DNA of 64,000 nucleotides. It comes from Pseudomonas putida. GTDB taxonomy: Bacteria; Pseudomonadota; Gammaproteobacteria; Pseudomonadales; Pseudomonadaceae. Under the pieces are notes generated by a model, which worked only from the letters and a program-made list of their open reading frames with translations, was not told the DNA's origin and ran no database searches. The position numbers were made by a program, and so were the translations under genes. The stretch is taken from positions 238,848 through 302,847 of the forward strand of contig NZ_MNAH01000002.1 in the NCBI RefSeq assembly GCF_001976065.1, given 5' to 3'. This document shows positions 34,183-42,680 of this stretch, in pieces. Each line of letters begins with the position of its first letter. Within the stretch, counting starts at the first letter, position 1.

Positions 34183-34716
34183 TCAGGTTTGCGACGAGTC
34201 GTCGATGGCTTCGGCCAGGTCCTGGTATTCCTCGCAGGTCGTGTTGCCGCAAATCGACTTGATCTGTTGCAGTTGCTCCTGGGCGAGGTCCAGCCGGCCT
34301 TTGACCACGTACGCTTCACCGAGGTATTCGCGGACTTTGGCGTACTGGGGGTCGAGCTTGACCGATTGCAGGTAGTAACCGATACCTTCGTCGGTACGCC
34401 CCAGTTTACGCGTGGCATAACCACGATAGTTCAAGGCTTTGGCGGTGTTGGGTTCCTTGAGCGTATCGAGCAGGGCCAGGGCTTCTTCGTAACGCCCGTC
34501 CTTGGCCAGTTGATAGGCGTAATCGGTACGGTCGGCGTCCGGCAGGAGCATGCTGGTTTGCTTGACGCACTTTTGCGCCTTGCTGTCGAACACCTGCCCT
34601 CGAGGGCACTGCGGTTTGGCGGGGGTATCTTCCTCGCCGTTGGCCCACGCCAGGGAACTGGACAGCACGACGGCAAGCACCAACGGGGCAGTAACAATCG
34701 AGAGGCGGCGATTCAT
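34183..34716 (-). CDS. Exported TPR-repeat protein
   Basis: A 177-residue protein with signal peptide (LSIVTAPLVLAVVLSSSLAWA). Two cysteines follow (PQCPRGQVFDSKAQKCVK), then about three tetratricopeptide repeats (DYAYQLAKDGRYEEALALLDTL, AKALNYRGYATRKLGRTDEGIGYYLQSVKLDP, AKVREYLGEAYVVKGRLDLAQEQLQQI). GGAG precedes the ATG at 34716. It lies just upstream of the ECF sigma gene and may share its message. Likely a periplasmic scaffold, with unknown partner. Confidence 0.85.
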   Translation of the reverse strand: MNRRLSIVTAPLVLAVVLSSSLAWANGEEDTPAKPQCPRGQVFDSKAQKCVKQTSMLLPDADRTDYAYQLAKDGRYEEALALLDTLKEPNTAKALNYRGYATRKLGRTDEGIGYYLQSVKLDPQYAKVREYLGEAYVVKGRLDLAQEQLQQIKSICGNTTCEEYQDLAEAIDDSSQT

Positions 34717-34876
34717 GGGCAATGCTCCACAGATCATCAGGGGCGGGACATGGGACGGGCCATAGCCAGTGAGAAGGGCTGATGACCCTTCAAGCGAACC
34801 ATAAACACCTCAGCGCAAACATTTATTCATTTTTCCTGGCGGTTTTTCCACGCAAAGCTCAAGTCGCGCGGCGCTA

Positions 34877-35830
34877 TCAGCTCAGCAGGCGAATCGGTTT
34901 TCCCGCCGACCAGGCGTGAATGTCCTCGATCATTTGCGAAAAGAACAGATGGTAGTTTTGCTGACTGACGTAGCCGACATGGGGCGTTGCCAGCACGTTG
35001 TCCAGGGTCCTGAACGGATGATGCTCTGCCAGCGGCTCCTGCTCGAACACATCCAGCGCCGCTCCACCCAGGCGCTGTTTCTGCAGGGCCTTGATCAGCG
35101 CGGCTTCATCGACAATCGGCCCGCGCGCGGTATTGACCAGCAGCGCGGTGGGTTTCATCCAGGCCAGCGCCTGGGCGTCCACCAGGCCACGACTGCGGTC
35201 ACTGAGCACCAGGTGCACCGAGAGCACGTCGGCCTGCTCGAACAGCGCCTGTTTGCTGACGAAGGTCACACCGGCTTCGGCGGCGCGTTCGGCGGTCAGG
35301 TTTTCGCTCCAGGCGATGACCCGCATGCCGAACGCCTGGCCAAACCGGGCAACCTGCTGACCGATGCTGCCCAGTCCCAGGATCGCCAGGGTCTTGCCGT
35401 GCAGGTCGCCCCCCAGGCCTTGCTGCCACTTACCCGCGCGCAAGGCGTTGGCTTCGACCACCAGGTTGCGGGTGGCGGCCATGATCAGTGCCCAGGTCAG
35501 TTCCGGAGCGGCGTGCTTGTAGCTGTCAGTGCCACTGACCTGGATGCCGAGCGCCGTAGCGGCCTTCAAGTCGATCGCGGCATTGCGCATGCCGCCAGTC
35601 ACCAGCAATTTGAGCTGGGGCAGGCGGCGCAGCAAGTCCTCATCGAAACGGGTGCGCTCGCGCATCACGCAGATCACGGCATACTTGTTCAGACGCGCCG
35701 CCAGGGTCGCGTTGTCGGCAGGGTAGTCATGGATGAAATCCACTTCACCGATGGCCTCCAGCACGGACCAGTCCAGCACATCGCGGGCCACGTCCTGCCA
35801 GTCATCGATTACCGCAATCTGCACTGCCAT
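34877..35830 (-). CDS. D-2-hydroxyacid dehydrogenase family protein
   Basis: About 317 residues. NAD-binding motif LAILGLGSIGQQVARFG, then LVNTARGPIVDEAALIKAL (Arg), ALDVFEQEPL (Glu) and ATPHVGYVSQQNY, where the usual catalytic His after Pro is present in TPHVG. Substrate unknown. It lies 13 bp after an exported alpha/beta hydrolase gene, so they form a likely operon. The ATG at 35830 has GAGG upstream. It is only distantly similar to KguD in this window. Confidence 0.87.
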   Translation of the reverse strand: MAVQIAVIDDWQDVARDVLDWSVLEAIGEVDFIHDYPADNATLAARLNKYAVICVMRERTRFDEDLLRRLPQLKLLVTGGMRNAAIDLKAATALGIQVSGTDSYKHAAPELTWALIMAATRNLVVEANALRAGKWQQGLGGDLHGKTLAILGLGSIGQQVARFGQAFGMRVIAWSENLTAERAAEAGVTFVSKQALFEQADVLSVHLVLSDRSRGLVDAQALAWMKPTALLVNTARGPIVDEAALIKALQKQRLGGAALDVFEQEPLAEHHPFRTLDNVLATPHVGYVSQQNYHLFFSQMIEDIHAWSAGKPIRLLS

Positions 35831-35843
35831 CAGCATTACCTCG

Positions 35844-36866
35844 TCAACGAACGGGATGGGTCTTGTTCAGCCAGCCGAGCAACGCCTGGTGAAACTGGGC
35901 AGGCTCTTCCATCTGCGGGGCGTGGCCCATGCCGGGGAATTCCACCAGTGTCGAACGGGCGATCCGTTTCGCCACCTGTTTGCCCAGTACGTCGTAGTGG
36001 CCGAGTTTTGCCTTGACCTCGGGCGACGCGATATCACTGCCGATGGCGGTGGTGTCGGACGTGCCGATCAGCAACAGGGTCGGCATCTTCAGGTTCTCGA
36101 ATTCGTAGTACACCGGCTGGGTGAAGATCATGTCGTAGATCAGCGCCGAATTCCAGGCGACCTGCGTATGCCCCGGGCCTTTGTTCAAGCCGGCGAGCAT
36201 GTCCACCCAGCGGTCGAACTCGGGTTTCCAGCGGCCACCGTAATAGGTGGCGCGCTCGTAGTTGCGGATACCCTCGGCACTGAGCTTCAGTTCGCGCTCG
36301 TACCACTGGTCCACCGTGCGGTAGGGAACCCCGAGGGCCTTCCAGTCTTCCAAACCGATCGGGTTGACCAGCGCAAGCTGCTCGACCTGTTCGGGATATT
36401 GCAGCGCGTAGCGGGTGGCGAGCATGCCGCCAGTGGAGTGCCCCAGCAGGGTGGCTTTCTGCACGCCCAAGGCCTTGAGCAGTTGCTGGGTGTTACTCGC
36501 CAGTTGCTGGAAGGTGTATTGATAGTTGTCCGGTTTGCTCGAGGTGCAGAAACCGATCTGGTCCGGGGCAATCACCCGGTAGCCGGCATCGCTGAGGGCC
36601 TTGATCGAGGTTTCCCAAGTGGCACCGCAGAAGTTCTTGCCGTGCATCAGCACGACGCTGCGCCCGTTGGCCTTGCCATGGGCGGCGACATCCATGTAGC
36701 CCATCTGCAGGGATTGGCCCTGGGACTGGAAGGCAAAATGCTTGACGGTGTAGGGGTATTCGAAGCCCTGCAATTGGGGGCCGTAGGCCGGGCCTTCGGC
36801 GGCCATGGCGGGCAGTGCGGCGGTCAGCAGCAGGGCGGACAGCCAGCTTGAGCGGGTAAGGGGCAT
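35844..36866 (-). CDS. Exported alpha/beta hydrolase
   Basis: A 340-residue protein with signal peptide (SSWLSALLLTAALPAMA). Hydrolase-fold landmarks are the oxyanion HGKNFCGATW, the nucleophile elbow GHSTGG (S144), and FPGMGHAPQ with the catalytic His near the C-terminus. Periplasmic, with no recognisable substrate. Family members are often annotated as proline iminopeptidase- or epoxide-hydrolase-like. GGAG supports the ATG at 36866. Confidence 0.87.
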   Translation of the reverse strand: MPLTRSSWLSALLLTAALPAMAAEGPAYGPQLQGFEYPYTVKHFAFQSQGQSLQMGYMDVAAHGKANGRSVVLMHGKNFCGATWETSIKALSDAGYRVIAPDQIGFCTSSKPDNYQYTFQQLASNTQQLLKALGVQKATLLGHSTGGMLATRYALQYPEQVEQLALVNPIGLEDWKALGVPYRTVDQWYERELKLSAEGIRNYERATYYGGRWKPEFDRWVDMLAGLNKGPGHTQVAWNSALIYDMIFTQPVYYEFENLKMPTLLLIGTSDTTAIGSDIASPEVKAKLGHYDVLGKQVAKRIARSTLVEFPGMGHAPQMEEPAQFHQALLGWLNKTHPVR

Positions 36867-36948
36867 GGTGGACTCCGTTGAAAATCCGCCGATGCTGGAT
36901 CGGCACGAATAGGGCGACATTAAACAGGCAATCGTCGCGGCACTTGGT

Positions 36949-37386
36949 TCAACCCATCCACCCCAGTGTGGCCAGCGCCAGCACGCCATAACGGGCGCCC
37001 TTGGCCAGGGTCACGATCAGCAGGAAGCGTCCCAGGGGTTCGCGCATGACGCCGGCCACCAGGGTCAGTGGATCCCCGATCACCGGGAGCCAGCTGAGCA
37101 GCAGCGACCAGTGGCCGTAACGTTGATAGTGTCGGCGGGCTTGTTCCAGGTGTTTGGGGCTGACCGGAAACCAGCGCCGGTCACGGAAGCGTTCGATGGC
37201 GCGCCCCAGCCACCAGTTGACCAGCGAACCGAGCACGTTACCCAGGGTGGCGACTGCCAGCAGCGACCACAGCCAGTAGCGATCGCTGAGGATCAGCCCG
37301 ACCAGCACGGCTTCGGACTGCAGGGGCAGCAAGGTCGCGGCGCCGAACGCCGCCAGGAACAAGCCGATATAGGCGCCGAAAATCAA
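36949..37386 (-). CDS. YqaA-like small DedA/VTT-family membrane protein
   Basis: 145 residues with four hydrophobic segments. The VTT-type motif NVLGSLVNWWLGR and a C-terminal FLLIVTLAKGARYGVLA are as in YqaA. DedA relatives are linked to lipid flipping and membrane homeostasis, but YqaA itself is uncharacterised. Its start overlaps the stop of the DUF411 gene (ATGA), so the two are co-translated. Confidence 0.85.
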   Translation of the reverse strand: MIFGAYIGLFLAAFGAATLLPLQSEAVLVGLILSDRYWLWSLLAVATLGNVLGSLVNWWLGRAIERFRDRRWFPVSPKHLEQARRHYQRYGHWSLLLSWLPVIGDPLTLVAGVMREPLGRFLLIVTLAKGARYGVLALATLGWMG

Positions 37387-37829
37387 TGGGCGGGGTAGTC
37401 CGCCACCACCACATCGGTGCCGTCCTTTTTCAGGCCGATCACTTGATAGGCATCGCTCATGCCGTCCATTTCCATGCCCGGCGAGCCCATGGGCATGCCC
37501 GGGGCGGCCACGCCCAGCAGGTCATTGCGCTTGCTCAGGGCCAGCACCTGGTCGGCCGGCACATGGCCTTCGACGAATTTGCCGTTGATCAAAGCGGTGT
37601 GGCATGACGCCAGGCGCGGTGGCACGCCGTGTTGTTGCTTGAATGTGCTCATGTTGCTTTCGACGTGGTCCTCGACCTTGAAGCCATTGGCCTCCAGATG
37701 GCTGATCCATTTCTTGCAGCAACCGCAATTGGCATCCCGGTGGACCTCGATCGGGATCAGGTCGGCGGCCTGGGCCAGGGAGGAAATGAACAGGGCGCCC
37801 AAGGCAGCCAGACGTAGAGGGGTTCGCAT
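37383..37829 (-). CDS. DUF411 exported metal-binding protein
   Basis: A 148-residue protein with signal peptide (RTPLRLAALGALFISSLAQA) and the DUF411 core: VHRDANCGCCKKWISHLEANGF with CxCC, SCHTALINGKFVEGHVPADQV, and a Met-rich GMPMGSPGMEMDGM. Such Cys/Met patterns suggest copper(I) or related metal binding in the periplasm. Relatives are often near copper-resistance genes, but none lies here. Start chosen at 37829 for the signal peptide. Confidence 0.85.
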   Translation of the reverse strand: MRTPLRLAALGALFISSLAQAADLIPIEVHRDANCGCCKKWISHLEANGFKVEDHVESNMSTFKQQHGVPPRLASCHTALINGKFVEGHVPADQVLALSKRNDLLGVAAPGMPMGSPGMEMDGMSDAYQVIGLKKDGTDVVVADYPAH

Positions 37830-37938
37830 GTCGACGGGGTCTCGGATTGCAGGCAAAAGAATACATTCTGACGTTTTTTTGCCGGCGGATATTCAAGGTT
37901 TGTTTCGAAGTACTACAGGATCTGGGTAAAAAATACAT

Positions 37939-38023
37939 TGTAGGAGCCCGGCTGGCCGGCGAAGGCGCCCGAAAGGTTCATGCACTATTCGAAGACGCCT
38001 TCGCCGGCAAGCCGGCTCCTACA
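37939..38023. repeat. BIME (variant tgtaggagccggcttgccggcgaa)
   Basis: Two inverted REPs of the second sequence class (tgtaggagcccggctggccg and gccggcaagccggctcctaca). They lie between the DUF411 gene and the small lipoprotein gene. Confidence 0.8.
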
Positions 38024-38041
38024 GATTGATCGGAGTGCTTG

Positions 38042-38179
38042 TTAGCGATGCGGGTAATGCCCAGGTCCACCCCCGTCGTAATGGCGATCATGGTGTCCGC
38101 CGCCATGGGGCAGGAAGATGCAACCGCCAAGGGAGAGCAGGGCCAGCAGGGGAATCAGCAAGGTGATTCGACGTAACAT
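38042..38179 (-). CDS. Tiny His/Gly-rich lipoprotein (45 aa)
   Basis: Too short for routine gene calling but convincing. It begins MLRRITLLIPLLALLSLGGC with a lipobox, and its mature part is only 26 residues with five or more His and many Gly (PHGGGHHDRHYDGGGPGHY). GAGGATT sits upstream of the ATG. It would be anchored in a membrane facing the periplasm. The His content suggests weak metal binding, which is inference. Confidence 0.7.
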   Translation of the reverse strand: MLRRITLLIPLLALLSLGGCIFLPHGGGHHDRHYDGGGPGHYPHR

Positions 38180-38335
38180 GGTAAATCCTCATGGTTATCG
38201 CCGTGATAAAGCTAAAAATCTTCATCGGCTGTAACATGAGACCCCGTTTGCACGCGTCCATCCCCGCAACAAGGTAGGGGCTTGGCATGCAGGCGGATAC
38301 AAAGCAGATACATTTTTCAGGTTCAGGAATTGCCA

Positions 38336-38524
38336 ATGACTCAGTCGCAACGTTTGAAATACTCGATTCTGATCTCCCTCGTGGTACTGGGGACCATGTT
38401 CGGCCTTTCGTATTTGCAGAACACCGGCGTCATCAGCGAAAAACTCTTCCAGTACATCGCCATTGGCGTGGCGGTGGTCGTGGTGGTCATCAACGGCGTG
38501 ATGCGTCGCAAGGTCAAGACCTGA
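38336..38524 (+). CDS. Small two-helix membrane protein (62 aa)
   Basis: Sequence MTQSQRLKYSILISLVVLGTM... has two hydrophobic segments, residues 10-27 and about 39-54. A short soluble loop joins them, and a basic C-terminus (MRRKVKT) stays in the cytoplasm. AGGA precedes the ATG. No function known. Convergent with the Fur-like gene. Confidence 0.75.
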   Translation: MTQSQRLKYSILISLVVLGTMFGLSYLQNTGVISEKLFQYIAIGVAVVVVVINGVMRRKVKT

Positions 38525-38546
38525 GCGGCACCCCGGGCTGGGCGGG

Positions 38547-38918
38547 TCAGTCGGCGTGCAGCAAGGCGACGGCGCGAGGGTGGAGGCTGTAGCTCTTGTC
38601 CGGATTGAGGACAATCACGCCTTCGCTGCACAGGCGTTTCAACACTTCGCGCACGCTCAGGAACGACAGGGGAATATCCAGTTCCAGCAACTGGGTGTGC
38701 ACGCCGCGCACACCCAGGCTGCGCTCGTTCTCGGCGGCCGAGAGCAAGGCGTCGATGACTTTCAGACGAATCAGACTGGTTCGCAGGCCAAAGCTCTTGA
38801 GCAAAATGCGGATCCGCTCGTTGCCGTGGCGCTCGGTACGCTGGTCGAAAACACCGACCCCAAGGGAAGTGCCCTTTGGCGCGTTGCTACCGTCCGCTGG
38901 CAGTTGCGAGTTGTACAT
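38547..38918 (-). CDS. Fur-like winged-helix protein
   Basis: A 123-residue protein with IRILLKSFGLRTSLIRLKVIDALLSAA followed by VHTQLLELDIPLSFLSVREVLKRLCSEGVIVL. This is the winged-helix part of Fur-family regulators (usually TxxRxxVLxxL...VSxxTVYRxLxxLxxxGLV). The C-terminal metal-binding dimerisation domain is missing. Similar Pseudomonas proteins are annotated as Fe2+/Zn2+ uptake regulators. The ATG at 38918 has GGAG upstream. It adjoins the PvdQ-like acylase. Confidence 0.75.
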   Translation of the reverse strand: MYNSQLPADGSNAPKGTSLGVGVFDQRTERHGNERIRILLKSFGLRTSLIRLKVIDALLSAAENERSLGVRGVHTQLLELDIPLSFLSVREVLKRLCSEGVIVLNPDKSYSLHPRAVALLHAD

Positions 38919-39089
38919 TGCGAAAACTCCTTTTGCAGAGCCTGATCGGAAAAAAATGGGCGCTCTTACCCAGCAAGACGTATGAGCGTCACAAATCATG
39001 AAGACTTGAATGTAGAAATTTCGTCATCATTGCGTGATCGCTATGTAAGTTGCCGCTGCAACCCGGTTGGGCGTCGCCATCGCGTTGCC

Positions 39090-39112
39090 TAAATTTTTCT
39101 CGTTTGCTTCGT
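39090..39112 (+). promoter_or_regulatory. Possible PvdS-type iron-starvation promoter
   Basis: cTAAAT at 39089-39094 and CGT at 39110-39112 are separated by 15 nt, resembling the TAAAT/CGT promoter read by PvdS-type sigma factors (usual spacing 16-17). It lies 70 bp upstream of the acylase gene. Spacing is one short, so this is tentative. Confidence 0.35.
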
Positions 39113-39181
39113 CCCTAACAGGATGCGCAGTGCGCGTCAGTACGCACAACTGTGACCCTCGTTTTTCGATCAGGAGCGAAT

Positions 39182-41527
39182 GTGATTATTTCCAGCCAGT
39201 TGACCAGGTTGAGCCTGGCGGGTGTGTTTCTGGGGCTGAGTCTTGCGGCGAATGCGCGCAGTCAGCTTGAGCACGCTAGTGCCGATATCCGCCGGACCAG
39301 CTTTGGTGTGCCGCATATTCGCGCCGAGAACGAGCGTGGGCTCGGTTACGGCATCGGTTATGCCTATGCTCAGGATAACCTGTGTTTGCTGGCCAATGAG
39401 ATCACCACGGTGAACGGTCAACGCTCGCGGTTTTTCGGCCCGGATCAGTTCACGGTAGAGGCGCGCGAAAACCGCGTCAGCGATCTGTTTTTCACTTGGT
39501 TGAACTCACCGCAGGCCGTCGACACCTTCTGGCAGGCGCAAACCCCTGAAGTGCGCGAGCTGGTTGAAGGTTATGTGGCCGGTTACAACCGTTCCCTGGC
39601 CGAGCGTCGGGCCCGGGGGTTGGTGCAGCAATGCCAGGGCGACTGGGTGCGGGACATCACCGCCATGGACCTGGTCAAGCTGACCCGTCGCCTGTTGGTC
39701 GAAGGGGGGGTGGGGCAGTTCGCCGAAGCGCTGGCGGGCGCCGCACCACCGGCTGCGGTCGCGGGGAATGGCGGCAATCAAACAGCGTTTCAACTGGCCG
39801 ACCTGCGTATGCAGCGTTTTGCCCTGGATCGCGGCAGCAACGCCGTGGCGGTGGGCAGCGATCGTTCCTTCAATGGCCGCGGCATGTTGCTGGCCAATCC
39901 GCATTTCCCTTGGGTCGGCGCAATGCGCTTCTACCAGATGCACCTGACTATCCCTGGCAAGCTGGATGTGATGGGTGCCGCGTTGCCTGGTTTGCCGCTG
40001 ATCAACATCGGGTTCAACCAGCACCTGGCCTGGACCCACACGGTGGATTCGTCCAAACATTTCACCCTCTATCGCCTGCAGCTGGACCCCAAGGATCCGA
40101 CCCGCTATTTGCTCGACGGCAAGTCCCTGCCAATGACCAAGCAAACCCTGACAGTTGATGCCAGGCAAGCGGATGGGTCGGTCAAGGCCGTTTCCCATGT
40201 GGTCTACAGCTCACAGTTCGGCCCGATCGTACAGTGGCCTGGCAAGCTCGATTGGGAACAGCAGTTTGCCTACAGCCTGCGTGACGCCAACCTGGACAAT
40301 GATCGGGTGCTGCAACAGTGGTACGCGATGAATCGTGCCGGCAGCCTCAAGGAATTCCAGGCCTCGGTGCATAAAATCCAGGGCATCCCCTGGGTCAACA
40401 CGCTGGCAGCGGACGACCAGGGCCAGACGCTGTACATGAACCTGTCGGTCGTGCCGAACGTGAATGCGGCGAAGCTGGCCCAGTGCAGCGATCCGCGGAT
40501 CGGCCTGCAGATGATCGTCCTCGATGGCTCCAACAGCGCCTGTGCCTGGGACATAGACCCGCAGGCCGCGCAGCCGGGTATCTTTGCGGCGCAGCACTTG
40601 CCGCAACTGCTGCGCAAGGACTTCGTGCAGCACGCCAACGATTCGGCGTGGATGGTCAACCCTGCGCAACCGCTGACCGGCTTCTCGCCGTTGATCAGCC
40701 AGGACGGCCAGCCTTTGGGCCTGCGCTCGCGTTTTGCCCTGGATCGCCTGGGCACGCTGGCCAAGGCCGGTCCGCTCGCAGCGGCAGATTTGCAGCACAT
40801 GGTGATGGACGACCAGGTGTACCTGGCGGCACAAGTGATGCCCGACCTGTTGCAGTTCTGCGCGGCAGACCTGGGTACCGATGGGAAAAACCTGGCACCG
40901 CTGTGTGCCAGTCTCAAGGCCTGGGACCGCAAGGCCAATCTCGACAGCGGCCTTGGCTTCGTGCACTTCCAGAATGTCATGGAGGCTTTGGAGCAGGCAC
41001 CCGATGTCTGGCGCGTGGCATTCGATCCTCTGGACCCGCAACATACCCCGCGCGGCCTGGCGATCGACAGTCCCCAGGTGGCGCAAGCGTTGCGCCAGGC
41101 CATGTTGGCCTCGAGCGAGCAGGTCAAGGCGTCAGGGCTCAAGCAGGACAGCCGCTGGGGTGATATCCAGGTGGTCAGCAGCGGTGGCCGGCAGACGCCG
41201 ATTCACGGCGGGCCGGGCACGCTGGGGGTGTACAACGCCATTCAGAGTGTGCCCCGGACCGATGGCAAGCGCGAAGTGGTCAGTGGTACCAGTTATCTGC
41301 AGGTGGTGACCTTCGATGAAAAAGGCCCGCAGGCCAAGGGGCTCTTGGCGTTTTCCCTGTCCAGTGACCCGGCGTCGAAATACGCCCTGGACCAGACGCT
41401 GGCGTTTTCGCACAAGCAATTGAGTGTGTTGCCGTTCACCGAGCAACAGATCAGGTCCGATCCGCAATACCAGGCGCAGACGATCCGCGAGCAGGATGAA
41501 AAGCCGGGGAAGGTGGCCGCGAAATAA
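39182..41527 (+). CDS. pvdQ: PvdQ-like N-terminal-nucleophile acylase
   Basis: A 781-residue periplasmic Ntn hydrolase of the penicillin-acylase family. In P. aeruginosa PvdQ removes the fatty acid from the pyoverdine precursor and also cleaves long-chain acyl-homoserine lactones. Layout: signal peptide, alpha chain, a short linker, then the beta chain starting at the autocatalytic S219 (DRGSNAVAVGSDRS). LANPHFPWVGAMRFYQMHLTIPG and NIGFNQHLAWTHTVDSSKHFTLYRL match PvdQ strongly. The GTG at 39182 is chosen because AGGAG sits six bases upstream. No other pyoverdine genes are here. Confidence 0.88.
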   Translation: MIISSQLTRLSLAGVFLGLSLAANARSQLEHASADIRRTSFGVPHIRAENERGLGYGIGYAYAQDNLCLLANEITTVNGQRSRFFGPDQFTVEARENRVSDLFFTWLNSPQAVDTFWQAQTPEVRELVEGYVAGYNRSLAERRARGLVQQCQGDWVRDITAMDLVKLTRRLLVEGGVGQFAEALAGAAPPAAVAGNGGNQTAFQLADLRMQRFALDRGSNAVAVGSDRSFNGRGMLLANPHFPWVGAMRFYQMHLTIPGKLDVMGAALPGLPLINIGFNQHLAWTHTVDSSKHFTLYRLQLDPKDPTRYLLDGKSLPMTKQTLTVDARQADGSVKAVSHVVYSSQFGPIVQWPGKLDWEQQFAYSLRDANLDNDRVLQQWYAMNRAGSLKEFQASVHKIQGIPWVNTLAADDQGQTLYMNLSVVPNVNAAKLAQCSDPRIGLQMIVLDGSNSACAWDIDPQAAQPGIFAAQHLPQLLRKDFVQHANDSAWMVNPAQPLTGFSPLISQDGQPLGLRSRFALDRLGTLAKAGPLAAADLQHMVMDDQVYLAAQVMPDLLQFCAADLGTDGKNLAPLCASLKAWDRKANLDSGLGFVHFQNVMEALEQAPDVWRVAFDPLDPQHTPRGLAIDSPQVAQALRQAMLASSEQVKASGLKQDSRWGDIQVVSSGGRQTPIHGGPGTLGVYNAIQSVPRTDGKREVVSGTSYLQVVTFDEKGPQAKGLLAFSLSSDPASKYALDQTLAFSHKQLSVLPFTEQQIRSDPQYQAQTIREQDEKPGKVAAK

Positions 41528-41552
41528 AATCGCTGGTGCATGAGAGCAACAA

Positions 41553-41590
41553 GAAGGCCGCACCCCGCCAGGGTGGTGGCCTTCAGCTTT
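41553..41590. terminator. Terminator between pvdQ and fecR
   Basis: The stem gaaggcc...ggccttc encloses a second helix caccc-cgcca-gggtg and is followed by agctttt on the plus strand. The right arm overlaps the stop codon of the convergent fecR gene. Confidence 0.8.
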
Positions 41591-42584
41591 TCGGCGGTTG
41601 CTGCGGGATGGAATTGAGGACCGGGTTGCCGTCTTTGTTGCGGGTCAGGTAGACCGGCAGCACCCTGGGCAGGGACGCCACCAGGGTATTGAGCTCCCGG
41701 ATGTTGTAGATGCCGCCGATGCGGATCGCGCCAGTACCGTTGTCGGCCACCTGTACCGGCGTTTGCAGATAACGATTGATCAGCGGCAGCGCTTCGCTCA
41801 ACGCCAGGTCATCGAGTACCAGTTTGCCATTGAGCCAGGCCAGGGAATTGTCGTTGTCATAGGTCTGATTGATGCGCGGAATCAGGTCGCCATGGCGAAA
41901 GCTGGCCTGCATGGCCGGGTCCAGCCGTAGACCGTCTCCCGGCAGGTCATCGTTGCTGCTGACCAGAACGGAGCCTTCGACCAGGTTCACTTTCACCTGG
42001 TCTTCATACATCCAGACGTTGAATCGGGTCCCGGTTACCCGGATCTTGCCTTCGGCGGCCTTGACGATGAAAGGGTGGCTGGCGTCGTGACTGACGTTGA
42101 AGAAGGCCTCGCCTTTTTTCAGGGTGACTCGACGCTGGTCCTTGTAGTGACTGTACGTCAGCTCACTGCCCAGGTTCAGTTCGACCTTGCTGCCGTCTTT
42201 GAGGGTGACCTGCCGTACGTTGTCGGTTGCCGCGTAATGTTCGTATGAGTCGGGCAACCACCCCATGTTCCACCCGCTGTAGGCTGCCAGCGGCAACGCC
42301 AGCGCGCACAAGGCGGCGGCCATGCCGAAGGTTCGCCAGGGGGATTGCGGCTTGGCCCGAACCAGTGGCACGACCGTTTGCGGACGCGGCAGGTCGCCAG
42401 CCACTTCCCAGATTTCCAGCATGGCTTCGTATTCGACCGCATGCAGCGGATGAACGTCCAGCCACTGTTCGAATGCCTGCCGCTCCTGGACCGTGCAGTC
42501 AGGGGCATGCAGGCGCATGCACCAATGCGCTGCGGCATCGGTGATGGCGTCAAATTGGGCTGGTGAGAGAGGGCTGTCGGTCAT
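41583..42584 (-). CDS. FecR-family anti-sigma/signal transducer
   Basis: A 333-residue protein with N-terminal DUF4880 region (ITDAAAHWCMRLHAPDCTVQERQAFEQWLDVHPLHAVEYE). One membrane helix (FGMAAALCALALPLAAYSGW) and the periplasmic FecR domain (VTLKDGSKVELNLGSELTYSHYKDQRRVTLKKGEAFFNVSHDASHPFIVKA) follow. FecR proteins pass the signal from a siderophore-loaded TonB receptor to an ECF sigma factor. Here neither a sigma gene nor a receptor is adjacent, so it is orphaned. Closeness to pvdQ suggests an iron context. Confidence 0.9.
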   Translation of the reverse strand: MTDSPLSPAQFDAITDAAAHWCMRLHAPDCTVQERQAFEQWLDVHPLHAVEYEAMLEIWEVAGDLPRPQTVVPLVRAKPQSPWRTFGMAAALCALALPLAAYSGWNMGWLPDSYEHYAATDNVRQVTLKDGSKVELNLGSELTYSHYKDQRRVTLKKGEAFFNVSHDASHPFIVKAAEGKIRVTGTRFNVWMYEDQVKVNLVEGSVLVSSNDDLPGDGLRLDPAMQASFRHGDLIPRINQTYDNDNSLAWLNGKLVLDDLALSEALPLINRYLQTPVQVADNGTGAIRIGGIYNIRELNTLVASLPRVLPVYLTRNKDGNPVLNSIPQQPPKS

Positions 42585-42680
42585 TGACTCATCCTGATTT
42601 CGCGCATTCTAACCCGAGCGAACTCTGCGCGAACATCCGTCATGGCAATTACCCATCAATCTGTGTTTTTTTCTCCCGGC

